From contig JACCUS010000189.1 of assembly GCA_013811715.1 (NCBI GenBank), forward strand, positions 1 to 6,917: DNA of 6,917 nt, read 5' to 3'. Under the pieces are notes generated by a model, which saw nothing but the letters and a program-made list of their open reading frames with translations, was not told the DNA's origin and ran no database searches. This DNA comes from Nocardioidaceae bacterium (GTDB lineage Bacteria > Actinomycetota > Actinomycetes > Propionibacteriales > Nocardioidaceae). Shown one piece after another: positions 1 to 5,775 of the stretch. The translations under genes and the position numbers were made by a program. Numbering within the stretch: the stretch's first letter is position 1; each line of letters begins with the position of its first letter.

Positions 1-1301
1 CCACCCCGGCCACCTCCGCCGCTGTGGATTCGTCTGCGGAGTCGAGCGCCTTCCGCGACGCAGCGCTGCAGACGAACACCAGCCGCCCCGACTCGTCTGC
101 GGAGACGAGCGCCTTCCACGCTGGGCGGTCGCAGACGAATCCTGCGGCGCTGGACTGGGTCGGGGGGTTGATCGCCTTGCTGGCACTGCTCACCTTGGCG
201 CTGGTCTTGGTGGCGCCGGACCGGCTCACGAGCGGTCTGACCACGGGACTGGCCTACATCCCCTACTTCGGCGACAGCATCTGGACGACGCCGATGGCGA
301 TCACGCTGTACGCGCTGGCGGCCCTGTTCGTGGCCCGCGAGTACACCGCCCCCAGACCGCTGCTCAGCCTGCGCGGACTCGGGGAGCTCGGCCGTGCGGC
401 GGACCTGCCCGGCGCCGGGCTGCTGGGTCTGGCACTGGCCGGCATCGTGCTCGCTTTCGCGACTGCCGACCCGGAGGTGGAGGTCTTCTCGCCGCTGGGT
501 CCGTGGTTCCTGGCCGGGAGTGCGGTCGCCGCCGGGCTCTTCGGGTGGCGGCAGCGTGTCGCACTGCAGCCGCTGATCCCACGTGGCGCGCTCCGGCCGC
601 GGCCGGCCTGGGGAGCGGTGGCGGTGAGCTTCTTCGTCGGGGCGGCATTGATCACAGCCCTCGTGGACATCCCGATCTTCGCCCGAGTGACGACGTACCC
701 CGACTCCCAGCTGGGTGCCGCGCTGGTGCTGGTGCGGCTGCTCGCCGCCCTGCCGGTGGGCGCGTTGCTCGGCGGCTACCTGATCCGCTTCGTCCATGTC
801 AGCCTGCTGGCGGCAGTAGGGATGGTGATGGCCGCCGCCGGGTTCGTCTGGATGGCCCAGTGGGGTCTGACCTCGCTCGACGACTTCACCGCGACGATCC
901 CCTTGGTGCTGTGCGGCTTCGGCTTCGGGCTTGCCATCGCGCCCGTCAACGCCGCGCTGCTGGCCGCGACGCGTGTCGAGGTGCACGGCATCACGTCGGC
1001 GCTGCTGATCGTGGCGCGCATGGTCGGCATGCTGGTCGGCATCTCTGCGCTGACCACGATCGGGCTGCGCCGGTTCTACGCCGTCTCGGCCGAGGCGCCC
1101 AGCGTCCGCGAAGTCTGCGGCGGCTCGGGAACGGTCTGCGACGCTTATGTGGCCACCCTGACGGAGGCCGGCATCGCCCAGATACATGCCATCTTCTGGG
1201 GTGCGGCGGTGTGCGCTCTGGTGGCCGCTGTACTGAGCGCCGTACTGCTGCGCGGCGCCGCGGCAAGTGACGAGAAGAGCAGCGCAGGGCTCGGGCTGTA
1301 G
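1..1301 (+). CDS. MFS transporter, 14-TM DHA2-like drug-efflux type, 5'-truncated by the window
   Basis: Integral membrane transporter of the major facilitator superfamily, probably a proton-driven exporter of small molecules; the substrate cannot be read from the sequence. The frame is open from base 3 with no stop. A GTG at 24 opens it formally, but the gene almost certainly starts upstream, because the N-terminal membrane half is missing. Counting residues from that GTG, residues 1-40 form a hydrophilic linker with a duplicated 21-residue unit. About ten hydrophobic segments follow, near 44-64, 88-104, 130-147, 158-175, 197-218, 229-251, 258-277, 291-316, 324-346 and 388-409. LDWVGG at 43-48 and GFGFGLAIAPVNAALLAA at 298-315 resemble the DHA2/EmrB-QacA pattern. 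The block from residue 183 (PLIPRG) matches the usual start of the C-terminal half, so the pair of segments at 44-104 looks extra. It converges on parE with a 69-bp gap. The superfamily is firm, the subfamily moderately so. Confidence 0.85.
   Translation, partial: TPATSAAVDSSAESSAFRDAALQTNTSRPDSSAETSAFHAGRSQTNPAALDWVGGLIALLALLTLALVLVAPDRLTSGLTTGLAYIPYFGDSIWTTPMAITLYALAALFVAREYTAPRPLLSLRGLGELGRAADLPGAGLLGLALAGIVLAFATADPEVEVFSPLGPWFLAGSAVAAGLFGWRQRVALQPLIPRGALRPRPAWGAVAVSFFVGAALITALVDIPIFARVTTYPDSQLGAALVLVRLLAALPVGALLGGYLIRFVHVSLLAAVGMVMAAAGFVWMAQWGLTSLDDFTATIPLVLCGFGFGLAIAPVNAALLAATRVEVHGITSALLIVARMVGMLVGISALTTIGLRRFYAVSAEAPSVREVCGGSGTVCDAYVATLTEAGIAQIHAIFWGAAVCALVAAVLSAVLLRGAAASDEKSSAGLGL
27..139. 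repeat. Two tandem copies of a 63-bp repeat with inverted TTCGTCTGC arms, inside the MFS linker
   Basis: Bases 27-54 and 90-117 match at 26 of 28 positions. GCAGACGAA at 68-76 recurs at 131-139, again 63 bp apart. Within copy 1, TTCGTCTGC (29-37) is the exact reverse complement of GCAGACGAA (68-76). An inner AGCGC (45-49)/GCGCT (63-67) stem makes a bulged hairpin. In copy 2 the arms are TCGTCTGC (93-100) and GCAGACGA (131-138), and TCGTCT (93-98)/AGACGA (103-108) also pair. The period is 21 codons, so the reading frame is kept and the protein repeats DSSAE(S/T)SAF...QTN. This looks like a REP-like palindromic element tolerated in a flexible linker. Whether it occurs elsewhere in the genome cannot be seen here. 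Confidence 0.8.
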
Positions 1302-1340
1302 GGACCGACGCGCGTCGACCATGCGCACTTGCGACCCTTC

Positions 1341-1378
1341 ACGCCTGCGTTTGCGACCCCTCGTGGGGGGTCAGGCGT
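1341..1378. terminator. Nested hairpin between convergent MFS and parE genes; candidate bidirectional terminator
   Basis: ACGCCTG (1341-1347) pairs exactly with CAGGCGT (1372-1378). Inside it ACCCC (1356-1360) pairs with GGGGT (1367-1371) around loop TCGTGG, leaving an unpaired stretch at 1348-1355 on one side. The parE stop codon (1371-1373 on the minus strand) lies inside the stem. There is no T-run on either side, which is common for actinobacterial terminators. TTGCGACCC also occurs twice, at 1330-1338 and 1351-1359, 21 bp apart. Position between two convergent stops supports a terminator role. Confidence 0.5.
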
Positions 1379-3452
1379 CGATGGCGTCGGGATCGAGCTC
1401 GTAGGCGCCTTGCACGATGAAGTCCTTGCGCGGAGCGACGTCGTTGCCCATGAGCAGCTCGAACATCTGCTCCGCCCCCTCGGCGTCGTCGATCGTGATG
1501 CGCCGCAGAGTGCGATGCCGTGGGTCCATCGTGGTCTCGGCCAGTTGGTGGGCGTCCATCTCACCGAGCCCCTTGTAGCGCTGCACCGGGTCCTTCCAGC
1601 GGACGCCCTTCTTGGTGAGCTCGGCCAGCCGGCGCTGCAGCTCGTCGTCGGTGTAGGTGTAAATGAGCTTGTCCATCCCCTGCTTCGGGTTGGACAGCTC
1701 GACCCGGTGCAGCGGCGGCACCGCCGAGAAGACCCGCCCCGCCTCCAGCAGCTCACGCATGTGCTTGTGGAAGAGCGTCGCCAGAAGGCAGCGGATGTGG
1801 GCACCGTCGGTATCGGCGTCGGCCATGAAGATGATCCTGCCGTAGCGCGCCTGGTCGAGGTCGAAACCGCGGCCACTGCCTGCCCCGACGACCTGGATGA
1901 TCGACGCGCACTCGGCGTTCTGCAACATCTCACCCGACGACTTCTTCTGCGTGTTGAGGATCTTGCCCCTGATCGGCAGCAGCGCCTGGTACTCGGAGTC
2001 GCGGGCGAGCTTGGCGGTGCCCAGGGCCGAGTCACCCTCGACGATGAAGAGCTCTGTCCGGTCGACGTCGTTGCTGCGGCAGTCGGCCAGCTTGGCCGGG
2101 AGCGCGCTCGACTCCAACGCGTTCTTACGACGCTGGGTGTCTCGCTGCTGGCGCGCCGCCACGCGGGTGCGCGCGGCGTTGACGACCTTCTCCAACACCG
2201 CCCGGGCCTGCGGCTTCTCGGCCTTCTTGTTCGACGTCAAGAAGGCCCGCATCTCACCGGCCACGACCTTGGCGACGATGCGTGCCGCGGCGGGCGTGCC
2301 GAGCACCTCCTTCGTCTGACCCTCGAATTGCGGCTCGGCCAACCGCACGGTCACCACCGCGGTCAGCCCCTCGAGGACGTCGTCCTTGACGACATCCGGC
2401 TCTCCTGCCTTCATCAGGCCGCGGCCCTGTCGGATGACGTCGTTGAACGTCTTGGTCATGGCGCGCTCGAAGCCGACCACGTGGGTGCCGCCCTTGGGAG
2501 TGGCGATCACGTTGACGAACGAGCGCAGCTCGGTGTCATAGCCGCTGCCCCAGCGCAAGGCGACGTCCACGGTCAGCTCCCGCTCGACGTCCTGCGGAGT
2601 CATGTGGCCGGCGTCGTCGAGCAGCGGCACCGTCTCGACGAAGTGGTCCACACCCTGCAGCCGCAACACCTCGGTGACTGGCTCGTCGGCGGCCAGGAAG
2701 TCGCAGAACTCGGTGATGCCGCCGTCGTGCTTGAAGCTCTCGTCGACGACATCCTCGGCCCGCTCGTCGCGAATCGTGAGCGCGAGACCGGGCACGATGA
2801 ACGAGGTCTGCCGGGCCCGGGTGACCAGCTCGTCGTAGGCGAACGTCGCGTCCTCGGTGAAGACCTGACGGTCCGGCCAGAAGCGAATCCGGGTGGCGGT
2901 CGCGCCCTTCTTCACACGGCCCCTCTTGGCCATCCCGGACTGCGGCGTGAAGCCGGCGCCGGGGCCATCCGCGGAGAACACCCCAGCCACCCCCCGCCGG
3001 AACGACATCGCCTGAGTCGCGGGGGCGCGGTCTACCTCGACGTCAAGCCGGGCGGACAGCGCGTTGACGACTGAGGCGCCGACGCCGTGCAGACCCCCCG
3101 TGGCGACATACGAGCCGCCGCCGAACTTCCCGCCCGCGTGCAGCTTGGTGAAGATGACCTCGACGCCCGGCAGACCGGTCCTCGGCTCGATGTCCACGGG
3201 GATGCCTCGGCCGTCATCGCAGACCTCGGCCGAGCCGTCGGCGTACAAGACGACCTCGATGGACTGGGCGGCCCCGGCCAGCGCCTCGTCGACCCCGTTG
3301 TCGATGATCTCCCACAGGCAGTGCATGAGGCCACGAGTGTCGGTGGACCCGATGTACATGCCAGGCCGCTTGCGGACAGCCTCCAGGCCCTCGAGCACGA
3401 GCAGATGACGAGCGTTGTACGACGCATCGACGGCGGATCCTCGCGCTGGCAC
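1371..3452 (-). CDS. parE: DNA topoisomerase IV / type IIA topoisomerase subunit B (ParE)
   Basis: ATP-driven subunit of a type IIA topoisomerase that, with a ParC/GyrA-like partner, passes one DNA duplex through another to decatenate and relax chromosomes. The protein has 693 residues, full length for the family and without the long insert of enterobacterial GyrB. GHKL ATPase motifs are EIIDNGVDE (48-56, catalytic Glu48, Asn52), DDGRGIPVD (79-87) and GGLHGVGASVVNAL (119-132). The transducer-loop lysine is in QTKEVLG (379-385). TOPRIM motifs are LFIVEGDSALGTAK (468-481), IRGKILN (494-500) and the metal-binding MADADTDGAHIR (543-554). QRYKGLGEM lies at 624-632. EGDSALGTAK favours ParE over GyrB, which usually has EGDSAGGSAK. 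The GTG start at 3452 has AAGGAG four bases upstream, and the family block SYNARHLLVLEGLEAVRKRPGMYIG begins at residue 11. No parC is present in the window. It is transcribed divergently from the zinc-ribbon gene. Confidence 0.96.
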   Translation of the reverse strand: MPARGSAVDASYNARHLLVLEGLEAVRKRPGMYIGSTDTRGLMHCLWEIIDNGVDEALAGAAQSIEVVLYADGSAEVCDDGRGIPVDIEPRTGLPGVEVIFTKLHAGGKFGGGSYVATGGLHGVGASVVNALSARLDVEVDRAPATQAMSFRRGVAGVFSADGPGAGFTPQSGMAKRGRVKKGATATRIRFWPDRQVFTEDATFAYDELVTRARQTSFIVPGLALTIRDERAEDVVDESFKHDGGITEFCDFLAADEPVTEVLRLQGVDHFVETVPLLDDAGHMTPQDVERELTVDVALRWGSGYDTELRSFVNVIATPKGGTHVVGFERAMTKTFNDVIRQGRGLMKAGEPDVVKDDVLEGLTAVVTVRLAEPQFEGQTKEVLGTPAAARIVAKVVAGEMRAFLTSNKKAEKPQARAVLEKVVNAARTRVAARQQRDTQRRKNALESSALPAKLADCRSNDVDRTELFIVEGDSALGTAKLARDSEYQALLPIRGKILNTQKKSSGEMLQNAECASIIQVVGAGSGRGFDLDQARYGRIIFMADADTDGAHIRCLLATLFHKHMRELLEAGRVFSAVPPLHRVELSNPKQGMDKLIYTYTDDELQRRLAELTKKGVRWKDPVQRYKGLGEMDAHQLAETTMDPRHRTLRRITIDDAEGAEQMFELLMGNDVAPRKDFIVQGAYELDPDAIDA

Positions 3453-3456
3453 GGAT

Positions 3457-3462
3457 CTCCTT
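3457..3462 (-). promoter_or_regulatory. Ribosome binding site of parE (AAGGAG)
   Basis: On the minus strand AAGGAG is followed by ATCC and then the GTG at 3452-3450. This near-perfect Shine-Dalgarno sequence fixes the GTG start; no competing start upstream has one. Confidence 0.75.
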
Positions 3463-3483
3463 GTCGGCGAGCAATGTGGGCGT

Positions 3484-3518
3484 TGTCAAGCGGGGAGTGA
3501 CCCGCTCCTGAGAGGATA
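3484..3518 (-). promoter_or_regulatory. Candidate parE promoter/operator region with AGCGGG-N6-CCCGCT palindrome
   Basis: Reading the minus strand, a TATCCT box (3518-3513) fits the actinobacterial TANNNT -10 consensus. Its predicted start of transcription, near 3506, coincides with the first base of AGCGGG-N6-CCCGCT (3506-3489), a perfect 6+6 inverted repeat. The repeat could be an operator or a 5'-terminal hairpin. A TTGACA (3489-3484) overlaps its far arm but lacks a -10 box at proper spacing, so I consider it less likely as a promoter. No good -35 precedes TATCCT. The palindrome is certain; the promoter role is inference. Confidence 0.4.
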
Positions 3519-3604
3519 CCGGCAACAGCCTGCTGGGCCGTGCCCCACGCCGTGAGGCACGACACGCGGACACGATTTGGATACACCTCCCACGAATGGC
3601 AACG

Positions 3605-3631
3605 TTGAAGGTCCACGATGCGTCGTATGGT
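3605..3631 (+). promoter_or_regulatory. Candidate promoter for the zinc-ribbon gene
   Basis: TTGAAG (3605-3610) and TATGGT (3626-3631) resemble a housekeeping -35/-10 pair with a 15-bp spacer, slightly short. It would leave a leader of about 100 nt before the GTG at 3737. No better pair was found between 3453 and 3736. Confidence 0.3.
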
Positions 3632-3727
3632 CGAAGGCAACGGCTCGGCATCCGAGGCGAGCAGAGTGGGAATGCAGGGTCTTGGTTCGATGTTCTTGCC
3701 ATAGACGCCGTGGAACTGATGAGAAAG

Positions 3728-3732
3728 AGGAG
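3728..3732 (+). promoter_or_regulatory. Ribosome binding site deciding the GTG start at 3737
   Basis: AGGAG within a purine run lies four bases before GTG 3737. It favours this start over the in-frame ATGs at 3719 and 3596, neither of which has a comparable site. Confidence 0.65.
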
Positions 3733-3736
3733 AGAC

Positions 3737-3967
3737 GTGACAACAGCTGTTGCACCCAGCCCGCAGCTCACTGCGCTGGACCGCTGCGACCGATGCGGCG
3801 CCCAGGCGTACGTGCGGGTCGAGTTGGCCAGTGGCCGCGAACTGCTCTTCTGCGCTCACCACGCGCGTGAGCACCAGGACAAGCTGGAGCAAGTCGCGGC
3901 CGCGATCCAAGACGAGACCCAGCGACTGGCCGGCACGCCGGCCATCGCGACAGACGAGGAGCGCTGA
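3737..3967 (+). CDS. Small zinc-ribbon protein, DUF7455 family
   Basis: A 76-residue soluble protein of unknown function, widespread in Actinobacteria. The core is LTALDRCDRCGAQAYVRVEL at residues 11-30, followed by LLFCAHHAREH. Cys17, Cys20, Cys39 and His41/His42 form a CxxC...CxHH pattern expected to bind one zinc ion. The rest (about 43-66) is a charged helix, and no signal peptide or membrane segment is present. The start is the GTG with AGGAG upstream; an in-frame ATG at 3719 would add six residues (MRKRRD), and an ATG at 3596 gives an unlikely long N-terminus. It is divergent from parE. From family knowledge, this small gene commonly lies beside parE and the principal sigma factor gene in actinobacteria, but no sigma gene is visible here. 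A hairpin six bases past the stop suggests its transcript ends there. The family call is good; the function is unknown. Confidence 0.88.
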   Translation: MTTAVAPSPQLTALDRCDRCGAQAYVRVELASGRELLFCAHHAREHQDKLEQVAAAIQDETQRLAGTPAIATDEER

Positions 3968-3972
3968 CGACG

Positions 3973-3999
3973 GGCGCGTGACGCCGGCGCGTCAGCGCC
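3973..3999 (+). terminator. Strong hairpin just after the zinc-ribbon gene
   Basis: GGCGC (3973-3977) pairs with GCGCC (3995-3999). After a single bulged G (3978), TGACGC (3979-3984) pairs with GCGTCA (3989-3994) around tetraloop CGGC. The 11-bp stem begins five bases after the stop codon at 3965-3967. No T-run follows, as is usual in this phylum. Position and stability support a terminator. Confidence 0.6.
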
Positions 4000-4004
4000 A
4001 CACC

Positions 4005-4010
4005 TAGACT
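4005..4010 (+). promoter_or_regulatory. Candidate -10 box (TAGACT) for the DUF456 gene
   Basis: TAGACT matches TANNNT and predicts a transcription start near 4016-4017. No -35 is recognisable, since the corresponding bases fall in the preceding terminator-like hairpin. The leader to ATG 4071 would be about 55 nt and would begin directly with a hairpin. Confidence 0.45.
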
Positions 4011-4013
4011 TCC

Positions 4014-4046
4014 GCGTGGCGGTCACCGAACAGGTGGCCGCCACGT
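4014..4046 (+). promoter_or_regulatory. Hairpin at the predicted 5' end of the DUF456 transcript
   Basis: GTGGCGGTCACC (4016-4027) pairs with GGTGGCCGCCAC (4033-4044) around loop GAACA. The 12-bp stem has a single G-U wobble and can extend to 4014/4046. It could stabilise the mRNA 5' end, act as an operator, or be a second terminator for the upstream gene. The structure is clear in the sequence; its role is inference. Confidence 0.55.
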
Positions 4047-4070
4047 CGGCTGTCCGGCACAGTGTGTCCC

Positions 4071-4556
4071 ATGAGCGGCCTCGGACTCTTCCTCGTCGCG
4101 GTGGCGATCCTGGTGGGCCTCGTCGGCGTCATCGTCCCGCTCCTCCCCGGGGCCCTCCTGGTGCTGGCCGCGATCCTGGCATGGGCGAGCCAGGTCGACA
4201 CGACGACGGCGTGGGTCACTTTCGCGGTGGCGGCCGGTTTCATCGTGGCCTCCCAGGTGGTCAAGTACACGCTGCCGCAGCGACGGCTGCGCGACGCCGG
4301 CGTGCCAGGCCGCACCCTGGCGTTCGGAGCCCTCCTGGGCATCGTGGGCTTCTTCGTGGTCCCGGTGGTGGGGCTGTTCCTCGGATTCGTGCTCGGAGTG
4401 TACGCCGCTGAACGCCACCGGCTCGACGTCCACTCGATGGCCTGGCCTTCGACCAAGCACGCGCTTCGAGCGGTCGGTCTGTCGATCCTGATCGAGCTCA
4501 CGGGCGCCCTGCTGGCCACTGCGAGCTGGCTGCTCGCCGTACTCTTCATCGTGTGA
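4071..4556 (+). CDS. DUF456 domain-containing membrane protein
   Basis: A 161-residue polytopic inner-membrane protein of unknown function. Hydrophobic segments lie at about 4-23, 26-40, 47-65, 83-110 and 136-160. Family hallmarks are VGLVGVIVPLLPGALLVLAA (15-34), VVKYTLPQRRLRDAGVPGRT (63-82), the glycine-rich GALLGIVGFFVVPVVGLFLG (86-105) and the AWPSTKHAL...GLSILIEL region (124-143). Length is normal for the family. I chose ATG 4071 because it begins the conserved MSGLGLFL stretch; an in-frame GTG at 4062 adds only three residues. Neither start has a convincing Shine-Dalgarno sequence, which is odd given the apparent leader of about 55 nt. It may be its own transcription unit, with the TAGACT box and hairpin upstream. 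The next gene starts 36 bases downstream behind its own -10 box. The family call is firm; the function is unknown. Confidence 0.9.
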   Translation: MSGLGLFLVAVAILVGLVGVIVPLLPGALLVLAAILAWASQVDTTTAWVTFAVAAGFIVASQVVKYTLPQRRLRDAGVPGRTLAFGALLGIVGFFVVPVVGLFLGFVLGVYAAERHRLDVHSMAWPSTKHALRAVGLSILIELTGALLATASWLLAVLFIV

Positions 4557-4572
4557 CAGGCCACCATTCGTC

Positions 4573-4586
4573 GGTGCACCTACGCT
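4573..4586 (+). promoter_or_regulatory. Leaderless promoter of the GNAT-NUDIX gene: palindrome plus -10 box
   Basis: TACGCT (4581-4586) fits TANNNT and lies six bases before ATG 4593, so transcription should start at or next to the A of the ATG. No Shine-Dalgarno sequence is present. This is the standard leaderless arrangement in actinobacteria. The perfect palindrome GGTGCACC (4573-4580) abuts the -10 box and could be a binding site. No -35 is evident. Confidence 0.6.
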
Positions 4587-4592
4587 GACCGG

Positions 4593-5651
4593 ATGAGCGA
4601 CCCAGCCACGTCTCCACAACCAGGCGTGCCGCCGCAGCCGACGCTGCGTGACGGGGATCTCGTCCTTCGCCCCTGGTCGTTCGACGATGTCGAGGCCGCC
4701 CGGCTGCAGCACGACGACGAGATCGCCCACTGGTTCGGCTTCCCGGAGGCTATCCCGCCGGCCGAGAAGCAGCGGAAGGCGATCGAACGCTGGCATGCCG
4801 ACTACGCCGACGGTCGCAAGGTCGTGAGCTTCGTGGTCGAGCATCGCCGCAACCTCGCAGGAACCGTGGAGGTCAAACAGCGCCCGGACGAGGTCGGTGA
4901 GCTGTCATGGGCGATCTTTCCGAGGCATCGTGGTCAAGGTCTCGCCACCCGCGCCGTCCGCCTGCTCATCGACTACAGCTTCGGAGAACTCGGCCTGTCC
5001 CGGGTGCAGGCCTACGCCGAGCCGCAGAACCTCGCCTCCCTGCGCACCGCAGGACGGGCGGGGCTGCGCCGTGAGGGCATCGTGCGTGGGCGTGAAGAGG
5101 CGCGGGGGGAGCGACGGCCGTACGTCCAGCTCGCGAGGCTGGCGACGGATCCTGAGCCGACCAGCCCCCTCGGCTTCCGCGCCGTGCTCAATGCCGGCCT
5201 GCCGACGAAGCGCGTGATCGCCCAAGGTCTGGGCCGCAATAGCGCAGGTGGGGTGCTGCTCTGCGAGCTCACCTACAAGCGGGAGTGGGACCTGCCGGGC
5301 GGGGTGGTCGACCCACACGAGTCGCCGGCGCACGCGGTGGTGCGCGAGATCCGCGAGGAGCTCGGCGTCGACATGACGGTCGCGGGCCTGACCGCCGTCA
5401 ACTGGCTGCCCGCGTGGCGAGGCTGGGACGACGCCTGTCTGTTCGTCTTCGACCTCGGCGTCCACGACGACGGCCTGGTCCAGACAGCGACTCTCGAGCC
5501 GCGTGAGATCCGTGCCCTGCACTGGTGCTCGCTCGAGCAGGTGGGCGAGCATGGCGCCGCCTACCTCACCCGGATGCTCACCCGGTTGCTTCACCCACCC
5601 GCCGCGCGGATCGGTACGGCGTACCTCGAGGACGGCGCCGACCCGACCTGA
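4593..5651 (+). CDS. GNAT N-acetyltransferase-NUDIX hydrolase fusion protein
   Basis: A 352-residue soluble two-domain enzyme. Residues about 17-185 form a RimJ/RimL-like GNAT acetyltransferase, which moves an acetyl group from acetyl-CoA to an amine. LRDGDLVLRPWSFDDVEAAR lies at 18-37, the acetyl-CoA loop RHRGQG at 111-116, and the typical tail NLASLRTAGRAGLRREG at 146-162. Residues about 195-345 form a NUDIX hydrolase, which cleaves nucleoside diphosphates linked to another moiety. Its Nudix box is perfect from Gly237 to Val259 (G-x5-E-x7-REIREELGV), with metal-binding Glu255 and Glu256, and is preceded by WDLPGG (232-237). Both active sites appear intact, so both domains should work. The start is ATG 4593; a TACGCT box six bases upstream and no Shine-Dalgarno suggest a leaderless mRNA. 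The substrates of both domains are unknown. A frame error joining two genes is unlikely, because the frame runs cleanly through the 186-200 linker. Confidence 0.92.
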   Translation: MSDPATSPQPGVPPQPTLRDGDLVLRPWSFDDVEAARLQHDDEIAHWFGFPEAIPPAEKQRKAIERWHADYADGRKVVSFVVEHRRNLAGTVEVKQRPDEVGELSWAIFPRHRGQGLATRAVRLLIDYSFGELGLSRVQAYAEPQNLASLRTAGRAGLRREGIVRGREEARGERRPYVQLARLATDPEPTSPLGFRAVLNAGLPTKRVIAQGLGRNSAGGVLLCELTYKREWDLPGGVVDPHESPAHAVVREIREELGVDMTVAGLTAVNWLPAWRGWDDACLFVFDLGVHDDGLVQTATLEPREIRALHWCSLEQVGEHGAAYLTRMLTRLLHPPAARIGTAYLEDGADPT

Positions 5652-5765
5652 CCGCGGGAGCCGGCAACATCTAACATCCCCCACTTTCGGCGTTCTTGGG
5701 ACGCAGGTACCGAATGCACGGTTTAGTTCTCCAATAGCCCTCGCACCGCGCCATTCTCAACTCTC

Positions 5766-5770
5766 GGGAG
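5766..5770 (+). promoter_or_regulatory. Ribosome binding site of the secreted-protein gene
   Basis: GGGAG lies five bases before ATG 5776. It fixes this start, which also opens directly into a signal peptide, against the longer open frame that reaches back to 5503 inside the preceding gene. Confidence 0.65.
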
Positions 5771-5775
5771 ACTCC

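Noticed and set aside
503..1270. Plus-strand 255-codon open frame inside the MFS gene
   Set aside because: Its Arg/Ala/Gly-rich translation is an out-of-frame reading of a membrane protein gene.
1145..2035. Minus-strand open frame of 296 codons covering the end of parE and the end of the MFS gene
   Set aside because: It is an alternative frame of parE with Arg/Ser/Thr-rich composition and no motif.
1329..3074. Long open frame on the plus strand (581 codons) antisense to parE
   Set aside because: It lies over the strongly supported parE and is rich in Leu/Arg/Gly/His low-complexity composition typical of the opposite strand of high-GC genes, without a ribosome binding site or any motif.
3032..3910. 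Minus-strand open frame of 292 codons spanning the parE start and the zinc-ribbon gene
   Set aside because: It overlaps both real genes and the intergenic region out of frame. Its second half is a Ser/Arg/Pro-rich out-of-frame reading of parE.
4016..4411. GTG at 4016 as a leaderless start just after TAGACT, giving a 131-codon frame
   Set aside because: The spacing suits a leaderless start, but the frame runs far into the DUF456 gene and encodes Arg/Pro/Gly-rich sequence. The DUF456 frame is clearly the real one, so 4016 is better read as +1 of its leader.
4023..4844. Minus-strand 273-codon open frame opposite DUF456 and the GNAT domain
   Set aside because: His/Arg/Asp-rich composition, no ribosome binding site, and it lies fully over two supported genes.
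4905..5684. Minus-strand 259-codon open frame opposite the GNAT-NUDIX gene
   Set aside because: It is a shadow of a gene with intact catalytic motifs on the other strand, with no recognisable domain.
5503..5775. N-terminal extension of the secreted protein back to 5503
   Set aside because: It would overlap the NUDIX coding region out of frame and hide the signal peptide. ATG 5776 has GGGAG at the right distance.
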